Counted from the first letter of the stretch, positions 8,522 to 17,999 are shown. The stretch is DNA of 64,000 nt from Levilactobacillus fuyuanensis (GCF_003946395.1 NZ_RHNZ01000008.1:90474-154473); one strand, 5' to 3'. Translations and numbers: made by a program. Notes: generated by a model not told the origin, from the sequence alone.

Positions 8522-9298
8522 CTACCATGCCGTGAAGGCACCATCAACTAAGTAATCGGAACCAGTGGAGAAGCTGCTGGTATCGCTAGCTAAGTATACG
8601 GCCATCCCTTGTAATTCTTCTGGCTTACCTAAGCGGCCAAGTGGTGCCCAGTCGTTCCAAGTCTTGATCAATGGCTTCAGGTCAGGTGAGTTCAAGGTCA
8701 AATCAGTCCCCATGTAACCAGGACTCATGGTGTTGACCCGCACGCCCTTCTTAGCCCATTCAATGGCTAATGACTTAGATAATTGAATGACACCGGCCTT
8801 CGTGGCGTTGTATGAACATTGTGGTTGTGGCCGGTTAACAATGTGGGCTGACATTGAAGCGGTGTTCACGATTGAACCTGAACCTTGCTTCAACATGTAG
8901 CGACCAGCAGCCGTGGAGCAAAGGAAGACGGCGTTCAAGTTTAAGTTGACGACCTTCTGCCATTGTTCAAACGTCATTTCTTCGGCTGGGACATTCAAGC
9001 ACATGCCAGCGTTGTTGAAGGCGGCATCCAACCCACCTAATTCTTTAACGACTGTATCGATCATGTTTTGGACTTGTTCAGGATCAGTAACGTCGGTCTT
9101 AATGGCAATGGCCTTTTGACCCGTAGCTTCAGCAATTTCCCGGGCGGTTTGTTGGGCCTTGGCAATGTTGATATCGACGATTGCGACATCGGCACCAGCT
9201 TCGGCTAACCCAGTTGCCATGGCTTTACCTAAACCTTGAGCGCCACCCGTAACGTATGCTTTCTTACCATCAAGACGCATCTTATCTAAAATACCCAT
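8522..9298 (-). CDS. SDR-family sugar (polyol) dehydrogenase
   Basis: 258 residues, classical short-chain dehydrogenase. It shows the TGGAQGLGKAM nucleotide loop (about residues 17-27), NNAG near 95, the catalytic Ser in NTASMS, and YNATK as the Tyr-Lys pair near 163-167. It resembles NAD(P)-dependent ketose or sorbose reductases and gluconate 5-dehydrogenases. It lies in a catabolite-controlled operon with an FGGY kinase, which points to interconversion of a polyol and ketose or of sugar acids before phosphorylation. RBS TAGGAGG before the ATG. Confidence 0.9.
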   Translation of the reverse strand: MGILDKMRLDGKKAYVTGGAQGLGKAMATGLAEAGADVAIVDINIAKAQQTAREIAEATGQKAIAIKTDVTDPEQVQNMIDTVVKELGGLDAAFNNAGMCLNVPAEEMTFEQWQKVVNLNLNAVFLCSTAAGRYMLKQGSGSIVNTASMSAHIVNRPQPQCSYNATKAGVIQLSKSLAIEWAKKGVRVNTMSPGYMGTDLTLNSPDLKPLIKTWNDWAPLGRLGKPEELQGMAVYLASDTSSFSTGSDYLVDGAFTAW

Positions 9299-9358
9299 GA
9301 TAATTCCTCCTAAAAGATAAATGTATTTTGTAAAATGACTTTCTTTAATTCACGATTA

Positions 9359-9408
9359 AGCATAAACCCAAAATTTCTAGAAGTCAATCCTTTTTGGTAC
9401 CGTTTTCA
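9359..9408 (-). promoter_or_regulatory. Promoter of SDR-kinase genes with cre site
   Basis: Minus-strand TTGACT (9387-9382), 17 bases, TATGCT (9364-9359). Directly upstream, 9395-9408 (TGGTACCGTTTTCA) matches the CcpA cre consensus TGNAANCGNTNNCA at all but one constrained position. A cre upstream of -35 could activate or repress. Confidence 0.65.
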
Positions 9409-9456
9409 ACATTTTTTGATTTTTATCATCGAACTCCGCCGTTAGCCCCGCCAGTT

Positions 9457-10872
9457 CTAGCTTTCAGCTGGCTGTGACTTTAACCGTTTCTTTAATTCAC
9501 GCACAATTTCAGCGTGCTTTTCCTCAGTCAAGGTCACTTTGAGCCAAAAAATAAGTGCGGCAATCACTAACAACACAATTGGAATATAGAACATAAACAT
9601 GTTGAATTGGCTGACACCACTGGCGGAAATATCGCTGGGTTTAGCATTACCCGTCATGCCAACCATTACCGCAACGATACCAACAATCCCGTTAGATGCT
9701 GCACCGGCAAGCTTATCGATCAACGGCCGAATCGACAACGTCACGGATTCATTCCGCACACCGTTGACCAATTGCCCGTACTCAACACTATCGGTAATCG
9801 TCATTAACGTTGCCAGGAAGATCAATGGGTATGGGAAGAAATAAAACGACACTGCTAGTAGAACCAACAGCAAGCTTTGACCGGCATACAAGAATAAAAC
9901 ATAGCCGATCAACATAAAGGCAATCCCACCAATGTAAATCGCTTTCCGTCGAATCAAGGCCTCCAGTGCGGGATACAGGGCAACCGAGATCACGCCCAGA
10001 ACACAGGTGATCACGCCAACCCAGGTATAGGCACCAGCATTGCCCAAACGATAACGGAAGTAATACATCAGCAAGGAATTAGTGACCACATAGCTAAACG
10101 CAAATAGGAAATATGACGCTGCAATCCACAACAACTGCTTGTTCCGACCGATTGCCCGAAAGATATCAGACAACGTGGTGTGCTTGACGTTGGCCCGAAT
10201 CACGTTATGTTCTTCCTTCAGATTCAGCGAGGTAATCAGTGCTCCACCTGTACATAACACGGCCACAATCAACACGTAACCGGTCCAGCCTGCACGGGTT
10301 TGTTGCCCAAATGGCACCTTAGAAATCCAGTGTGAAAAGAGCATGATTGCTGGCGTAATAATCACAATCACAATTTGTGCCCCAAGCGTAGAGCCAATCC
10401 GTGAGGCCGTTCCGAATTTGGTTCGTGTCTTGGAATCCAAGCTAACCGCTGGAAGTAACGACCACAGCGCAATATCACTGAATGAATAGAAGACATCAAC
10501 GATTAAGAAGGTCACCGCAATCAAAATCAAATACATTGTGGGACTACTCCAGGCCAGCCCGAAGTAATCTGAGAACAAGAACACCAAGCCAACTGAAGCA
10601 ACGACCGACCCAATCATGATCCACGGCCGGAACTTCCCCCACCGTGTGTTCGTGTTATCAACCACCCCACCAATCATGGGATCAAAGATAATCTCACCAA
10701 CTCGAATCACCACAACCAGCATTGTGACAATCCCCACCATCTTCTCGTCGCCGCTATTCGTAAATAGCTGACTCGTCAGAAACATCATGAAATAGATGCT
10801 CAACGTATTATAGAACGCATCGTGACCGAACGTTCCTAAAGCATAGGACAGGTACTTTTTCAATTTCAACAC
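9457..10872 (-). CDS. GPH-family sugar:cation symporter
   Basis: 471 residues with about twelve membrane helices, of the glycoside-pentoside-hexuronide:cation family (LacS/MelB/UidB type). It shows the characteristic N-terminal SYALGTFGHDAFYNTL and the DPMIGGVVDNTNTRWGKFRPW loop. There is no C-terminal IIA domain as in LacS. It takes up a sugar or glycoside with a cation. Beta-glucuronidase 1 is encoded 5 kb away, so a glucuronide is possible, but its immediate partners are the SDR and kinase genes. Transcribed from a cre-controlled promoter. Confidence 0.9.
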   Translation of the reverse strand: MLKLKKYLSYALGTFGHDAFYNTLSIYFMMFLTSQLFTNSGDEKMVGIVTMLVVVIRVGEIIFDPMIGGVVDNTNTRWGKFRPWIMIGSVVASVGLVFLFSDYFGLAWSSPTMYLILIAVTFLIVDVFYSFSDIALWSLLPAVSLDSKTRTKFGTASRIGSTLGAQIVIVIITPAIMLFSHWISKVPFGQQTRAGWTGYVLIVAVLCTGGALITSLNLKEEHNVIRANVKHTTLSDIFRAIGRNKQLLWIAASYFLFAFSYVVTNSLLMYYFRYRLGNAGAYTWVGVITCVLGVISVALYPALEALIRRKAIYIGGIAFMLIGYVLFLYAGQSLLLVLLAVSFYFFPYPLIFLATLMTITDSVEYGQLVNGVRNESVTLSIRPLIDKLAGAASNGIVGIVAVMVGMTGNAKPSDISASGVSQFNMFMFYIPIVLLVIAALIFWLKVTLTEEKHAEIVRELKKRLKSQPAES

Positions 10873-10933
10873 CCCACAGATAATTAATATAAATCATTTT
10901 GCAAACCCATTTGATAAAACCTATTACTGCACC

Positions 10934-10962
10934 AGTATAATTGCAATCGCTTTCATAAGCAA
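10934..10962 (-). promoter_or_regulatory. GPH carrier promoter with internal cre
   Basis: Minus-strand TTGCTT (10962-10957), 17 bases, TATACT (10939-10934). The cre site TGCAATCGCTTTCA at 10942-10955 matches all constrained positions of TGNAANCGNTNNCA and fills the spacer, which predicts CcpA repression. Confidence 0.75.
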
Positions 10963-11247
10963 CCGATTAACTACTTAAATATCAATTTCACATGTCATCC
11001 AACAGCCAGAAACTCTGCTAAGTCAGTACTCTGTCACTACAAGTTGTGTAAAACTAATTTACATCTGTGAAATTTTCACTTGCATGTTTTCTGAAGCTCG
11101 ATCCCTCGTCGGCAGCCTTAAGGACGACTAGTCGCAAGACCTGACTGTATTATTTTGGTAGCGCTTACTTAATTGTGGTAAGTCACTTTCTATTTCGTCC
11201 AAATGTGCTACACTAAAGTCATTCAATCATTCAGAAGGGAGCCCCCC
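10963..11247. promoter_or_regulatory. Divergent intergenic region with second cre-like site
   Basis: Between the GPH and ROK genes. The stretch at 11156-11169 (TGGTAGCGCTTACT) has 12 of 14 cre positions, and a weak plus promoter with TACACT near 11209 precedes the ROK gene. The remaining bases show no ORF. Confidence 0.4.
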
Positions 11248-12366
11248 ATGAGCACAAGTAATATGCAATCCATTCAACGTTCAAATTACTCGGATATTTA
11301 CCATCTGCTGTATGCCAACGACAAACTTTCCAAGCAGGACATCGCAGATCAATTGAATCTCAGCCTGCCCACGGTCAGCTCCAATCTCCAAAAACTAACC
11401 GAACGGCACCTCATCATTAAGAATGGCCAATTGAAGTCACTGATTGGGCGGCGCGCGACCGCCTACGCCATCGACCCCAATGTCAGCCTAAGCGTCGGTG
11501 TCGAAATTTTTCGAAATTACGCCACGATTGCCGTTTTGAATCTTCGTAATGAGGTTCTCGACATTCACACGACGAATCTCCCCTTTGCCAATGACGACCA
11601 GTACGCCCAAGCGCTTAGCCAACAGCTGCTGGCTTTTCTACGAACTAAGGGCTTCAGCTTGACCCAGATCAGCGGCGTGGGAATTGGCATTCAAGGGCTG
11701 ATTTCGAATGACGGGACGACGATTCTTTATGGTAAGATTCTCGATTGTACTGGGATGAAATCCGATAATTTTGGTCAGTACCTCCCCTTCCCCGTCACTT
11801 TCTACCATGACGCGGACTGCGTTGCTGTAGCCGAATACGCGAATCAGCCGACCGACGGGATTTTTCTGTCAATCAGTGAACATATTGGTACGGCCATCAT
11901 CATCAACGGAAAGGTCTTCAAAAGTCCCAGTGGTCGGAGTGGGACGATGGAACACATCACGTTAAACTCCACTGATGGCCCCATCTGCTACTGTGGTCGC
12001 CGTGGTTGCATTGAAACCTATTGTTCCGTCAGCTCCCTGCTCCAAGCAAACGAAGATCTCGGCACATTCTTCGCAGATCTCCATCATCACGACGCGAAGA
12101 TTGAACAGCGCTTTGAAACTTATCTCAATTACCTGTCTGAAGCCATCTACAACCTTCACATGTTTGTCGACCTGCCCATCGTGATTGCTGGTGAGTTAAC
12201 GAAATACCTCAGTGAAGCCAATATCACCGCCTTAAAACAACGTTTAGGTAAACTGTCCGTCTTCCCTGAAACACAGGGATACCTACAACGAGGCACCGTT
12301 GTCGACCACGCCGTTGCCGTTGGTGCAGCTATTCCGGCCATTCAAGAACTCTTACAGAATATCTAA
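11248..12366 (+). CDS. ROK-family transcriptional regulator (XylR/NagC type)
   Basis: 372 residues. An N-terminal helix-turn-helix (LSKQDIADQLNLSLPTVSSN) is joined to a ROK sugar-binding domain with the zinc motif CYCGRRGCIE near residue 250. The ATG at 11248 with AGAAGGGAG seven bases upstream is preferred over an in-frame ATG at 11203 that has no RBS. It is divergent from the GPH-SDR-kinase genes and is the likely local regulator of that sugar pathway. Confidence 0.92.
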   Translation: MSTSNMQSIQRSNYSDIYHLLYANDKLSKQDIADQLNLSLPTVSSNLQKLTERHLIIKNGQLKSLIGRRATAYAIDPNVSLSVGVEIFRNYATIAVLNLRNEVLDIHTTNLPFANDDQYAQALSQQLLAFLRTKGFSLTQISGVGIGIQGLISNDGTTILYGKILDCTGMKSDNFGQYLPFPVTFYHDADCVAVAEYANQPTDGIFLSISEHIGTAIIINGKVFKSPSGRSGTMEHITLNSTDGPICYCGRRGCIETYCSVSSLLQANEDLGTFFADLHHHDAKIEQRFETYLNYLSEAIYNLHMFVDLPIVIAGELTKYLSEANITALKQRLGKLSVFPETQGYLQRGTVVDHAVAVGAAIPAIQELLQNI

Positions 12367-12382
12367 ATAAAAACACAAAAAT

Positions 12383-12420
12383 AACGAGGAACCGTGCTAA
12401 TTTAAGCACGGTTCCTCGTT
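12383..12420. terminator. Strong bidirectional terminator
   Basis: Sixteen-base perfect stem AACGAGGAACCGTGCT / AGCACGGTTCCTCGTT with a six-base loop, between the convergent ROK and ABC permease genes. Confidence 0.8.
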
Positions 12421-12451
12421 GTTTAATTTATTTCAGATTTTAATTATCCGC

Positions 12452-13225
12452 TTAGTTCGCAACCGTCTCCACCCAACGCTTCATCAAAAAGACGCTGATT
12501 AGAGATTCTAACGCGGCCACGACCAACATGCCAACCAATGGGATCACCACGTTCGTCAACCCTTGAACGTTGAGCGTCGTCATGAACTGATTGAGTTGTG
12601 AAAATAGGAAGACACCCACGCGCATCACCAGCAGAATCACTACGATATACAGGATAGCATCCACGACCCGTTTACCAGCAGCTGGCAGGAAGTTATTCGT
12701 CGCACTGACCGTTAGATGGATCAGTGTGACCGTTGTCAGCGCTAAGATGAAGACTGTCAAGATGAGTAGTATCACAGTCAACGCAATTTGCGCGACATCG
12801 CCACCGTTGAAATCTAAGTGGTGACTCATGGTCATGCCGCCTAATTCACTGCTGATCTTACGCCAGGCAACGGCGAAGCCCACCAGGTGTAAGCCGACTT
12901 GTAACAGGATTAAGTACAGGAACATCACTAACGAGGAAGCCAAGTTTGCGACGTAAAAAGTAACGTTCTTGGCTGGAATCAGCCGGTACGTGTCCCGCGT
13001 GAAAGCCAATTCAGCCTGCCGCGCAATCAGAACAAACCCAACGATGTAGACCAACCCCGACCAGCCACTCACGGCTCCCAGAAAGTTCATCTGTGACATG
13101 TGGCCCGAGACCAGCGTCCAGATGAGACTGACCGCAATCGCCGCCAATTCAATCAACATTAACTGGTTGACCGCTGAGAACTTGCTGCGGTTGAACACCT
13201 TAAATAATTTGCCAAAATTAGTCAT
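12452..13225 (-). CDS. ABC transporter permease (six-helix)
   Basis: 257 residues starting at MTNFGKLFKVFNRS, with about six hydrophobic segments and no obvious soluble domain, as in ABC-2/bacteriocin-resistance type permeases. The frame is open further upstream (to 13384), but that extension overlaps the ATPase gene and has low-complexity content. The ATG at 13225 lies within the ATPase stop region and has an AGAGGGG RBS, so it is the coupled start. It works with the ATPase and is controlled by the GntR gene. Confidence 0.85.
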   Translation of the reverse strand: MTNFGKLFKVFNRSKFSAVNQLMLIELAAIAVSLIWTLVSGHMSQMNFLGAVSGWSGLVYIVGFVLIARQAELAFTRDTYRLIPAKNVTFYVANLASSLVMFLYLILLQVGLHLVGFAVAWRKISSELGGMTMSHHLDFNGGDVAQIALTVILLILTVFILALTTVTLIHLTVSATNNFLPAAGKRVVDAILYIVVILLVMRVGVFLFSQLNQFMTTLNVQGLTNVVIPLVGMLVVAALESLISVFLMKRWVETVAN

Positions 13226-13928
13226 TGTCGTTGCCCCTCTCATACAGGCTCTCATAGTAAGCTTCAATTCCAATGTGGAATTCCTCACGCACTTCATCAG
13301 CCTGCCGGTGCGCGTAGATGGTCTGATCCTTGACGATGACGATCTCGTCCAAGATTGGTGCAATCTCAGAAACGTAGTGATCACTAATCACCATCGTCGC
13401 GTTCTCCGGTTTCCACTGGATAATACTGTTGATAATCTTCTTACGACTCATACTGTCGATACCGCTAAAAGGTTCATCCAGCAGATACAAATTGGTCCGT
13501 CGTGCCAACGTCAGAGCAATAACCAACTTTTCTTTCATCCCCTTGGACAGTGCCGCCAGCTTTAAACTGGTATCGATCTGTAAGAATGTCGCTAGCTCCG
13601 TGAACCGGTCCGCCTCGAAATCCTCGTAAACTGTCTCATAGAAAGCAATGATTCGGGTCAACTTCGTATTGCCGGCAAATCCTCGGAGTTGTTCAGAGAA
13701 GCTCACGTGGCGTTTGCGATCTGCCTCGGCGGTATCGCCACTCACCATGATGTCACCAGCGCCCTTGGCACTGCCCGTAATCAAGCGCATCAGTGTCGTC
13801 TTCCCGGCACCGTTTTCGCCAAGTAATCCGACGATTTTTCCGGGTGCCAGCGTCAGGTTGGCATCGTGTAGGATCGTCTTCATTCCTCGTTTGTACGTCA
13901 CATTTTGGATGCTTAAGCTGTCAGTCAT
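13218..13928 (-). CDS. ABC transporter ATP-binding protein
   Basis: 236 residues. Walker A GENGAGKTT lies near residue 37 and Walker B YLLDEPFSGID near 155. The C-loop is replaced by ALSKGMKEKL, as is common in YtrB/BcrA-type exporters. Together with the permease it forms an exporter whose substrate cannot be deduced, possibly antimicrobial peptides or cell-wall antibiotics by analogy with ytr systems. It overlaps the GntR gene by four bases. Confidence 0.92.
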   Translation of the reverse strand: MTDSLSIQNVTYKRGMKTILHDANLTLAPGKIVGLLGENGAGKTTLMRLITGSAKGAGDIMVSGDTAEADRKRHVSFSEQLRGFAGNTKLTRIIAFYETVYEDFEADRFTELATFLQIDTSLKLAALSKGMKEKLVIALTLARRTNLYLLDEPFSGIDSMSRKKIINSIIQWKPENATMVISDHYVSEIAPILDEIVIVKDQTIYAHRQADEVREEFHIGIEAYYESLYERGNDND

Positions 13929-14296
13929 TTGGCTTGCCCCTTCCGTTCAATATAGTGCTGAACACTCGCTAAAATTTCTTCATCGCTGAGATTCAAGGCG
14001 TGCAGCTGCTGGTAGACATGCGCCAGCTGCGTCGTCACCAGTTGTGTTTTTAAGTCTGTGATTTTTGTCGTTTCCATAGTGACAAAATTCCCCCTACCAC
14101 GTTTGGATTCAATGATTCCGGCCGCAATCATCTCGCTTAACGCCCGTTGAACCGTGTTTACATTGGCCGTGACGTCTACCGCCAATTGCCGTACTGATGG
14201 CAACTTTTCCCCTGGCTGTAGTGCGCCCGTGATAATTTCGTGGTAAATATGATTCTTGATTTGATAATAAATCGGGATCTTATCATCGAAATACAT
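13925..14296 (-). CDS. GntR-family regulator, YtrA subfamily
   Basis: 123 residues: a GntR winged helix (PIYYQIKNHIYHEIITGALQ, then LPSVRQLAVDVTANVNTVQR) plus the short two-helix dimerisation tail of YtrA types. First gene of the three-gene ABC operon; start ATG 14296 with AGGGAGG. It most likely represses the operon by binding the palindrome in its promoter until cell-wall stress. Confidence 0.92.
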   Translation of the reverse strand: MYFDDKIPIYYQIKNHIYHEIITGALQPGEKLPSVRQLAVDVTANVNTVQRALSEMIAAGIIESKRGRGNFVTMETTKITDLKTQLVTTQLAHVYQQLHALNLSDEEILASVQHYIERKGQAK

Positions 14297-14310
14297 GTCC
14301 GTTGCCTCCC

Positions 14311-14341
14311 TAGTGTTATATTTTACTATTACACTATAACA
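14311..14341 (-). promoter_or_regulatory. Candidate GntR operator
   Basis: Inverted repeat TGTTATA (14314-14320) / TATAACA (14335-14341), with nested TAGTGT / ACACTA. It lies directly upstream of the gntR RBS and overlaps the presumed promoter. The AT-rich TGTTATA...TATAACA form is typical for YtrA-type regulators. Confidence 0.6.
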
Positions 14342-14448
14342 TCAATTTCATTGGCTGGCAACCCTCATGCTCAAATCCAGCTACGCGTTGACATCTCCCC
14401 GGCATTCGCCCACACTAGGATTAAGTGATTTATAAGGAGATTTACGCA

Positions 14449-15165
14449 ATGACCTGGCTACTCATAATTTTATTCGGTTTTCTCGCCGGCATGGTTCAGG
14501 GTTTGACGGGCTTCGGCGCGGCCATCATGATGATGATTTTTCTACCCAGCATTCTGCCGATTGCGGAAAGTGCCGGTGTGGCCTCACTGATCATGGTGGC
14601 CAGCGTCCTAACGTTGGTTCTGCGTTACCGCCACGACATTCACATCAAGCGGATCATTATTCCCTTTCTGGTCTACGCCAGCGTGGCGGCCTGGTCGGTC
14701 CACCTCGTGCGGATATTCGACGTCCACCTGCTACGCATGCTTCTCGGTGGGCTATTGATTGCACTGTCCCTCTACTTTACATTTAATAAAAAGGCCGGGG
14801 CCAAGCCCTATCCGTGGCTGATCGCCGGTATCTTCATGATCATATCGGGCTTCTTCAACGGTCTCTTTGGCATCGGTGGCCCGCTGATGGCCCTGTACTT
14901 CCTCTCACTCGCCAACACTACCGGTGAATATATTGGAAACATCCAAACGTTCTTTCTGATTGACACTGTCTATATCACCACACTGCGGGTGTTCAACGGG
15001 ATTCTAACGACCAGCCTGATTCCCTATATTCTGGTAGGCATGGTCGGCGCCATCATTGGAACGGTGATTGCCGCACGCCTGCTGAACCACCTGAATATCG
15101 GTACCGTGAAACGGTATATCTACGTCTTTATTGGGGCGAGCGGACTTTATTACTTGCTATTTTAG
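14449..15165 (+). CDS. TSUP (TauE/SafE) family exporter/permease
   Basis: 238 residues with about seven to eight helices. The family repeat GFLAGMVQGLTGFGAAIMMM at the N-terminus recurs as SGFFNGLFGIGGPLMALYFL in the second half. Members move sulfonates, sulfite or related anions across the membrane. I chose ATG 14449 (AAGGAG nine bases before it) over an in-frame ATG at 14425. Single gene ending at a bidirectional terminator. Confidence 0.88.
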   Translation: MTWLLIILFGFLAGMVQGLTGFGAAIMMMIFLPSILPIAESAGVASLIMVASVLTLVLRYRHDIHIKRIIIPFLVYASVAAWSVHLVRIFDVHLLRMLLGGLLIALSLYFTFNKKAGAKPYPWLIAGIFMIISGFFNGLFGIGGPLMALYFLSLANTTGEYIGNIQTFFLIDTVYITTLRVFNGILTTSLIPYILVGMVGAIIGTVIAARLLNHLNIGTVKRYIYVFIGASGLYYLLF

Positions 15166-15202
15166 AGAGCAAGCCAAATGAATATGAGATTTTCTAAAAC
15201 TA

Positions 15203-15246
15203 AAAACAAACGGTCACCCCAGCAAATTGAGGTGACCGTTTGTTTT
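15203..15246. terminator. Bidirectional terminator
   Basis: Sixteen-base perfect stem AAAACAAACGGTCACC / GGTGACCGTTTGTTTT between the convergent TSUP and GPP34-like genes. Confidence 0.85.
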
Positions 15247-15258
15247 ATCACAGCCTAC

Positions 15259-15930
15259 TTAACTCAGCCAACCATCCATCTCAAACTTCTTCATCTGAAT
15301 GATTTCGCCAGCCGTTTCCGTCAATGTCTGCGTCGTTGCAGCCTCCACATCAGTAGCCGTTTGCCGGTCAAATTCAGCAGTCAGCTTGGCTAGGCGTGCC
15401 TCGTCGCTGAAGAGATATGGCAACGCCTTTTGCTGGCGCAATAACAACCACAGATTCATGTCCGCCGCTGTCAGTTGCTGACGGTCTATATTCCCGGCCA
15501 AGTTGTCAGCGACGTGGGCGCGGCTGGCATCTGTGGGTTCATAGATGACGTGCGGCTTCAGATTATTTTGGAAGATGACCCGCTCCACCTGACCATCCCG
15601 CTCTAACTCAGCACCGATGCCATCATAAATTTCGTTGACAATATTCCAGCTGGTGACGAGCTTCAATGCCGACTTTAGCTGAGCATCCTGCTGCAGGTCA
15701 TTTTGCAACCGAATCTTGAGCTCATCTAAATACTGCGGGAGCGCCGCCAACTTCGCCTGGTCAGCAATCTTCATTTCACCCGCCGTCACGGTCAGAACAC
15801 CCTGGTCACGTAAATCCAGTAACGTGGCCAGAATCAGATAAGCTTGGGTGGTAAAACGCGTTCGTAGCATGGGTTTCTTGCCAATTCTTTCAGTTAATAA
15901 GAGATAATTCTTTGCGGTCGTCAGTGACAT
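15259..15930 (-). CDS. GPP34 (GOLPH3)-like protein
   Basis: 223 residues, soluble and helical. The opening YLLLTERIGKK and AYLILATLLDLRDQGVLTV resemble the start of the GPP34/VPS74 fold, known in eukaryotes as a Golgi PI4P-binding protein and widespread with unknown role in Gram-positive bacteria. The fit is by pattern only and the later part is divergent. Single gene, divergent from beta-glucuronidase 1. Function unknown. Confidence 0.5.
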   Translation of the reverse strand: MSLTTAKNYLLLTERIGKKPMLRTRFTTQAYLILATLLDLRDQGVLTVTAGEMKIADQAKLAALPQYLDELKIRLQNDLQQDAQLKSALKLVTSWNIVNEIYDGIGAELERDGQVERVIFQNNLKPHVIYEPTDASRAHVADNLAGNIDRQQLTAADMNLWLLLRQQKALPYLFSDEARLAKLTAEFDRQTATDVEAATTQTLTETAGEIIQMKKFEMDGWLS

Positions 15931-16027
15931 TCGGGCATCCTCCTTGAAGATTTTCGATTATACTGCTTACATTTAGTCAGTATATCACACCCCTCGTAAA
16001 ACCGTGATAGCTCGGATAAGCCCTCAG

Positions 16028-16056
16028 TTGTAAGCGCTGTCTGTGCGTGCTATCCT
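16028..16056 (+). promoter_or_regulatory. Beta-glucuronidase 1 promoter with cre
   Basis: TTGTAA (16028-16033), 17 bases, TATCCT (16051-16056). The cre-like TGTAAGCGCTGTCT at 16029-16042 (one mismatch) covers the -35, predicting CcpA repression. Confidence 0.7.
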
Positions 16057-16118
16057 AACCTTGCAGTATCCCGCATCTTCACTAACCCAACATTGATAGT
16101 CAAAGGAGATTATGATCT

Positions 16119-17930
16119 ATGCTCTATCCCGTCAGCAATACTGACCGCACCGTCCTCGACCTCGACGGCACCTGGAAATTCAAGGTCGAAGACGAGCAAC
16201 ACCCCGTTGATGTCACCCAACCACTCGTCACCACCACATTCATGGCCGTTCCCGCCTCATTCAACGATCAAACGGTGGACCCCGCCATTCGCCAACACGA
16301 TGGCTTTTTCTGGTACGAACGTGACTTTTCCATCATGCACGCTCTCCAAGACCAACGACTCGTCCTGCGTTTTGGTTCGGTCACCCACGAGGCTTGGGTC
16401 TTCGTGAACGGCATCGAAATCACCCATCACAAGGGTGGCTTCACCCCATTTGAAGTCGTTTTAAACGACCACCTCATCCCCGGCAAGAACCGTTTAACGG
16501 TCAAAGTCAGCAACCTTCTCGACCACACAACTCTGCCCGTCGGCAACTATCACGAAACGACCGATGCAGATGGCCGCGTGACCCGCCACGTCGACGAAAA
16601 CTTCGACTTCTTTAACTACGCCGGCATCCACCGGCCCGTCAAGATTTACACGACACCGCGCCACTTTATCAGCGACATCACCATCGTACCAACCGTGGAC
16701 TTCACCACTGGAACGGCAGCGGTCACGGTCACAGCCACCGGTGAAGGTCTCGACCTGACGACGACCATCTGCGACGCCGCCGGTCAGGCCGTGGCAACCG
16801 TTGACCCAACGACCCACATGGCAACTATTCCACACGCCCATCTCTGGCAACCCGGCAACGCCTACCTCTACACGGCGCACGTAACGGGGACCCGTTCTGG
16901 CGAAGTCATTGACCAGTACGATGAGCCCTTTGGCATCCGCACAGTTGAAGTCAAGGCTGGTCAATTTCTGATCAACAATCAGCCGTTCTACTTCAAAGGC
17001 TTCGGCAAGCATGAGGACACCTACGTCAACGGTAAGGGACTCAATCAGGCCTACAACGTCCTCGACATCAACCTTATGAAACAGATGGGCGCTAACTCCT
17101 TCCGCACCTCGCACTACCCTTATTCCGATGAAATGATGCGGCTGTGTGACCGCGAAGGTATCGTGGTCATCGACGAGACGCCGGCGGTCGGCCTGATGAC
17201 CCGCTTTGATTTCAACATGGACGCCGTTGTTCAACCCGACTTCAACGACGGGACCTGGACCAAGATGAAGACCGAAGCGGCCCACCGCCAAGTCATTCAC
17301 GAAATAATCGACCGCGATAAGAATCACGCCTGTGTCGTCATGTGGTCGATTGCGAACGAGGCCGCCAACTACTCTCTGGGCGCGCACGAATACTTTGCGC
17401 CACTCTTCCAGTTAGCTCGCCAGTTGGACCCCCAGAAACGACCGTTAACTTACGTGGGCGAAATTCAAGCGTCACCAGCCGCCGATAAATCATCCGACTT
17501 GGTCGACGTGCTGGCCCTCAACCGCTACTACGGCTGGTACCTCGACACCGGCGATCTACCAGCCGCTGAGACGCACCTCCGTGCCGAATTGCAGGCGTGG
17601 CAAAAACTATATCCCGACAAGCCGATCATGTTTACCGAATACGGTGCCGACACCATCGCCGGGGTCCACAGTGCTTACGGCGAACCGTTCTCCGAAGAAT
17701 ACCAGACCGATTACTACCGCACTTACAGCAAGGTCTTCGATGAGATGCCGAGCTTTGTGGGTGAGCAGCTCTGGAACTTTGCCGATTTCCAAACGAAATT
17801 TGGCATTCAACGGGTGCAAGGCAATAAGAAAGGCATCTTCACCCGTGCCCGCGAACCGAAGCAAGCCGTCCAGTACCTCTCTGAACGCTGGCATAACATT
17901 CCTGATTTCGGGTATAAGACTAAAAAGTAA
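16119..17930 (+). CDS. uidA: Beta-glucuronidase (GH2)
   Basis: 603 residues, the same size as E. coli GUS. It has the GH2 sandwich, immunoglobulin-like and TIM-barrel domains in order. The catalytic acid is Glu414 in SIANEAANYS, the nucleophile Glu507 in MFTEYGADT, and the glucuronate carboxylate-binding N-x-K motif is present (GNKKGIFTR, Asn569 and Lys571). This last motif separates true glucuronidases from GH2 galactosidases. There is no signal peptide, so it acts in the cytoplasm on imported glucuronides. AAAGGAG RBS, own cre-controlled promoter and terminator. G+C is high and codon use is C-rich at third positions compared with the neighbouring arc genes. Confidence 0.95.
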   Translation: MLYPVSNTDRTVLDLDGTWKFKVEDEQHPVDVTQPLVTTTFMAVPASFNDQTVDPAIRQHDGFFWYERDFSIMHALQDQRLVLRFGSVTHEAWVFVNGIEITHHKGGFTPFEVVLNDHLIPGKNRLTVKVSNLLDHTTLPVGNYHETTDADGRVTRHVDENFDFFNYAGIHRPVKIYTTPRHFISDITIVPTVDFTTGTAAVTVTATGEGLDLTTTICDAAGQAVATVDPTTHMATIPHAHLWQPGNAYLYTAHVTGTRSGEVIDQYDEPFGIRTVEVKAGQFLINNQPFYFKGFGKHEDTYVNGKGLNQAYNVLDINLMKQMGANSFRTSHYPYSDEMMRLCDREGIVVIDETPAVGLMTRFDFNMDAVVQPDFNDGTWTKMKTEAAHRQVIHEIIDRDKNHACVVMWSIANEAANYSLGAHEYFAPLFQLARQLDPQKRPLTYVGEIQASPAADKSSDLVDVLALNRYYGWYLDTGDLPAAETHLRAELQAWQKLYPDKPIMFTEYGADTIAGVHSAYGEPFSEEYQTDYYRTYSKVFDEMPSFVGEQLWNFADFQTKFGIQRVQGNKKGIFTRAREPKQAVQYLSERWHNIPDFGYKTKK

Positions 17931-17947
17931 AGTTGCTAATCCCATCT

Positions 17948-17999
17948 AAATAGCCGCCATCTCCCTCGCATTTCAGCGATACGGAGATGGCGGCTATTT
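17948..17999. terminator. Bidirectional terminator
   Basis: Seventeen-base perfect stem AAATAGCCGCCATCTCC / GGAGATGGCGGCTATTT between convergent uidA and the YfcC gene. Confidence 0.85.

Noticed and set aside
16494..17387. 297-codon antisense ORF within beta-glucuronidase 1
   Set aside because: It is a shadow of a G+C-rich coding frame; no RBS and the sense frame has clear GH2 motifs.
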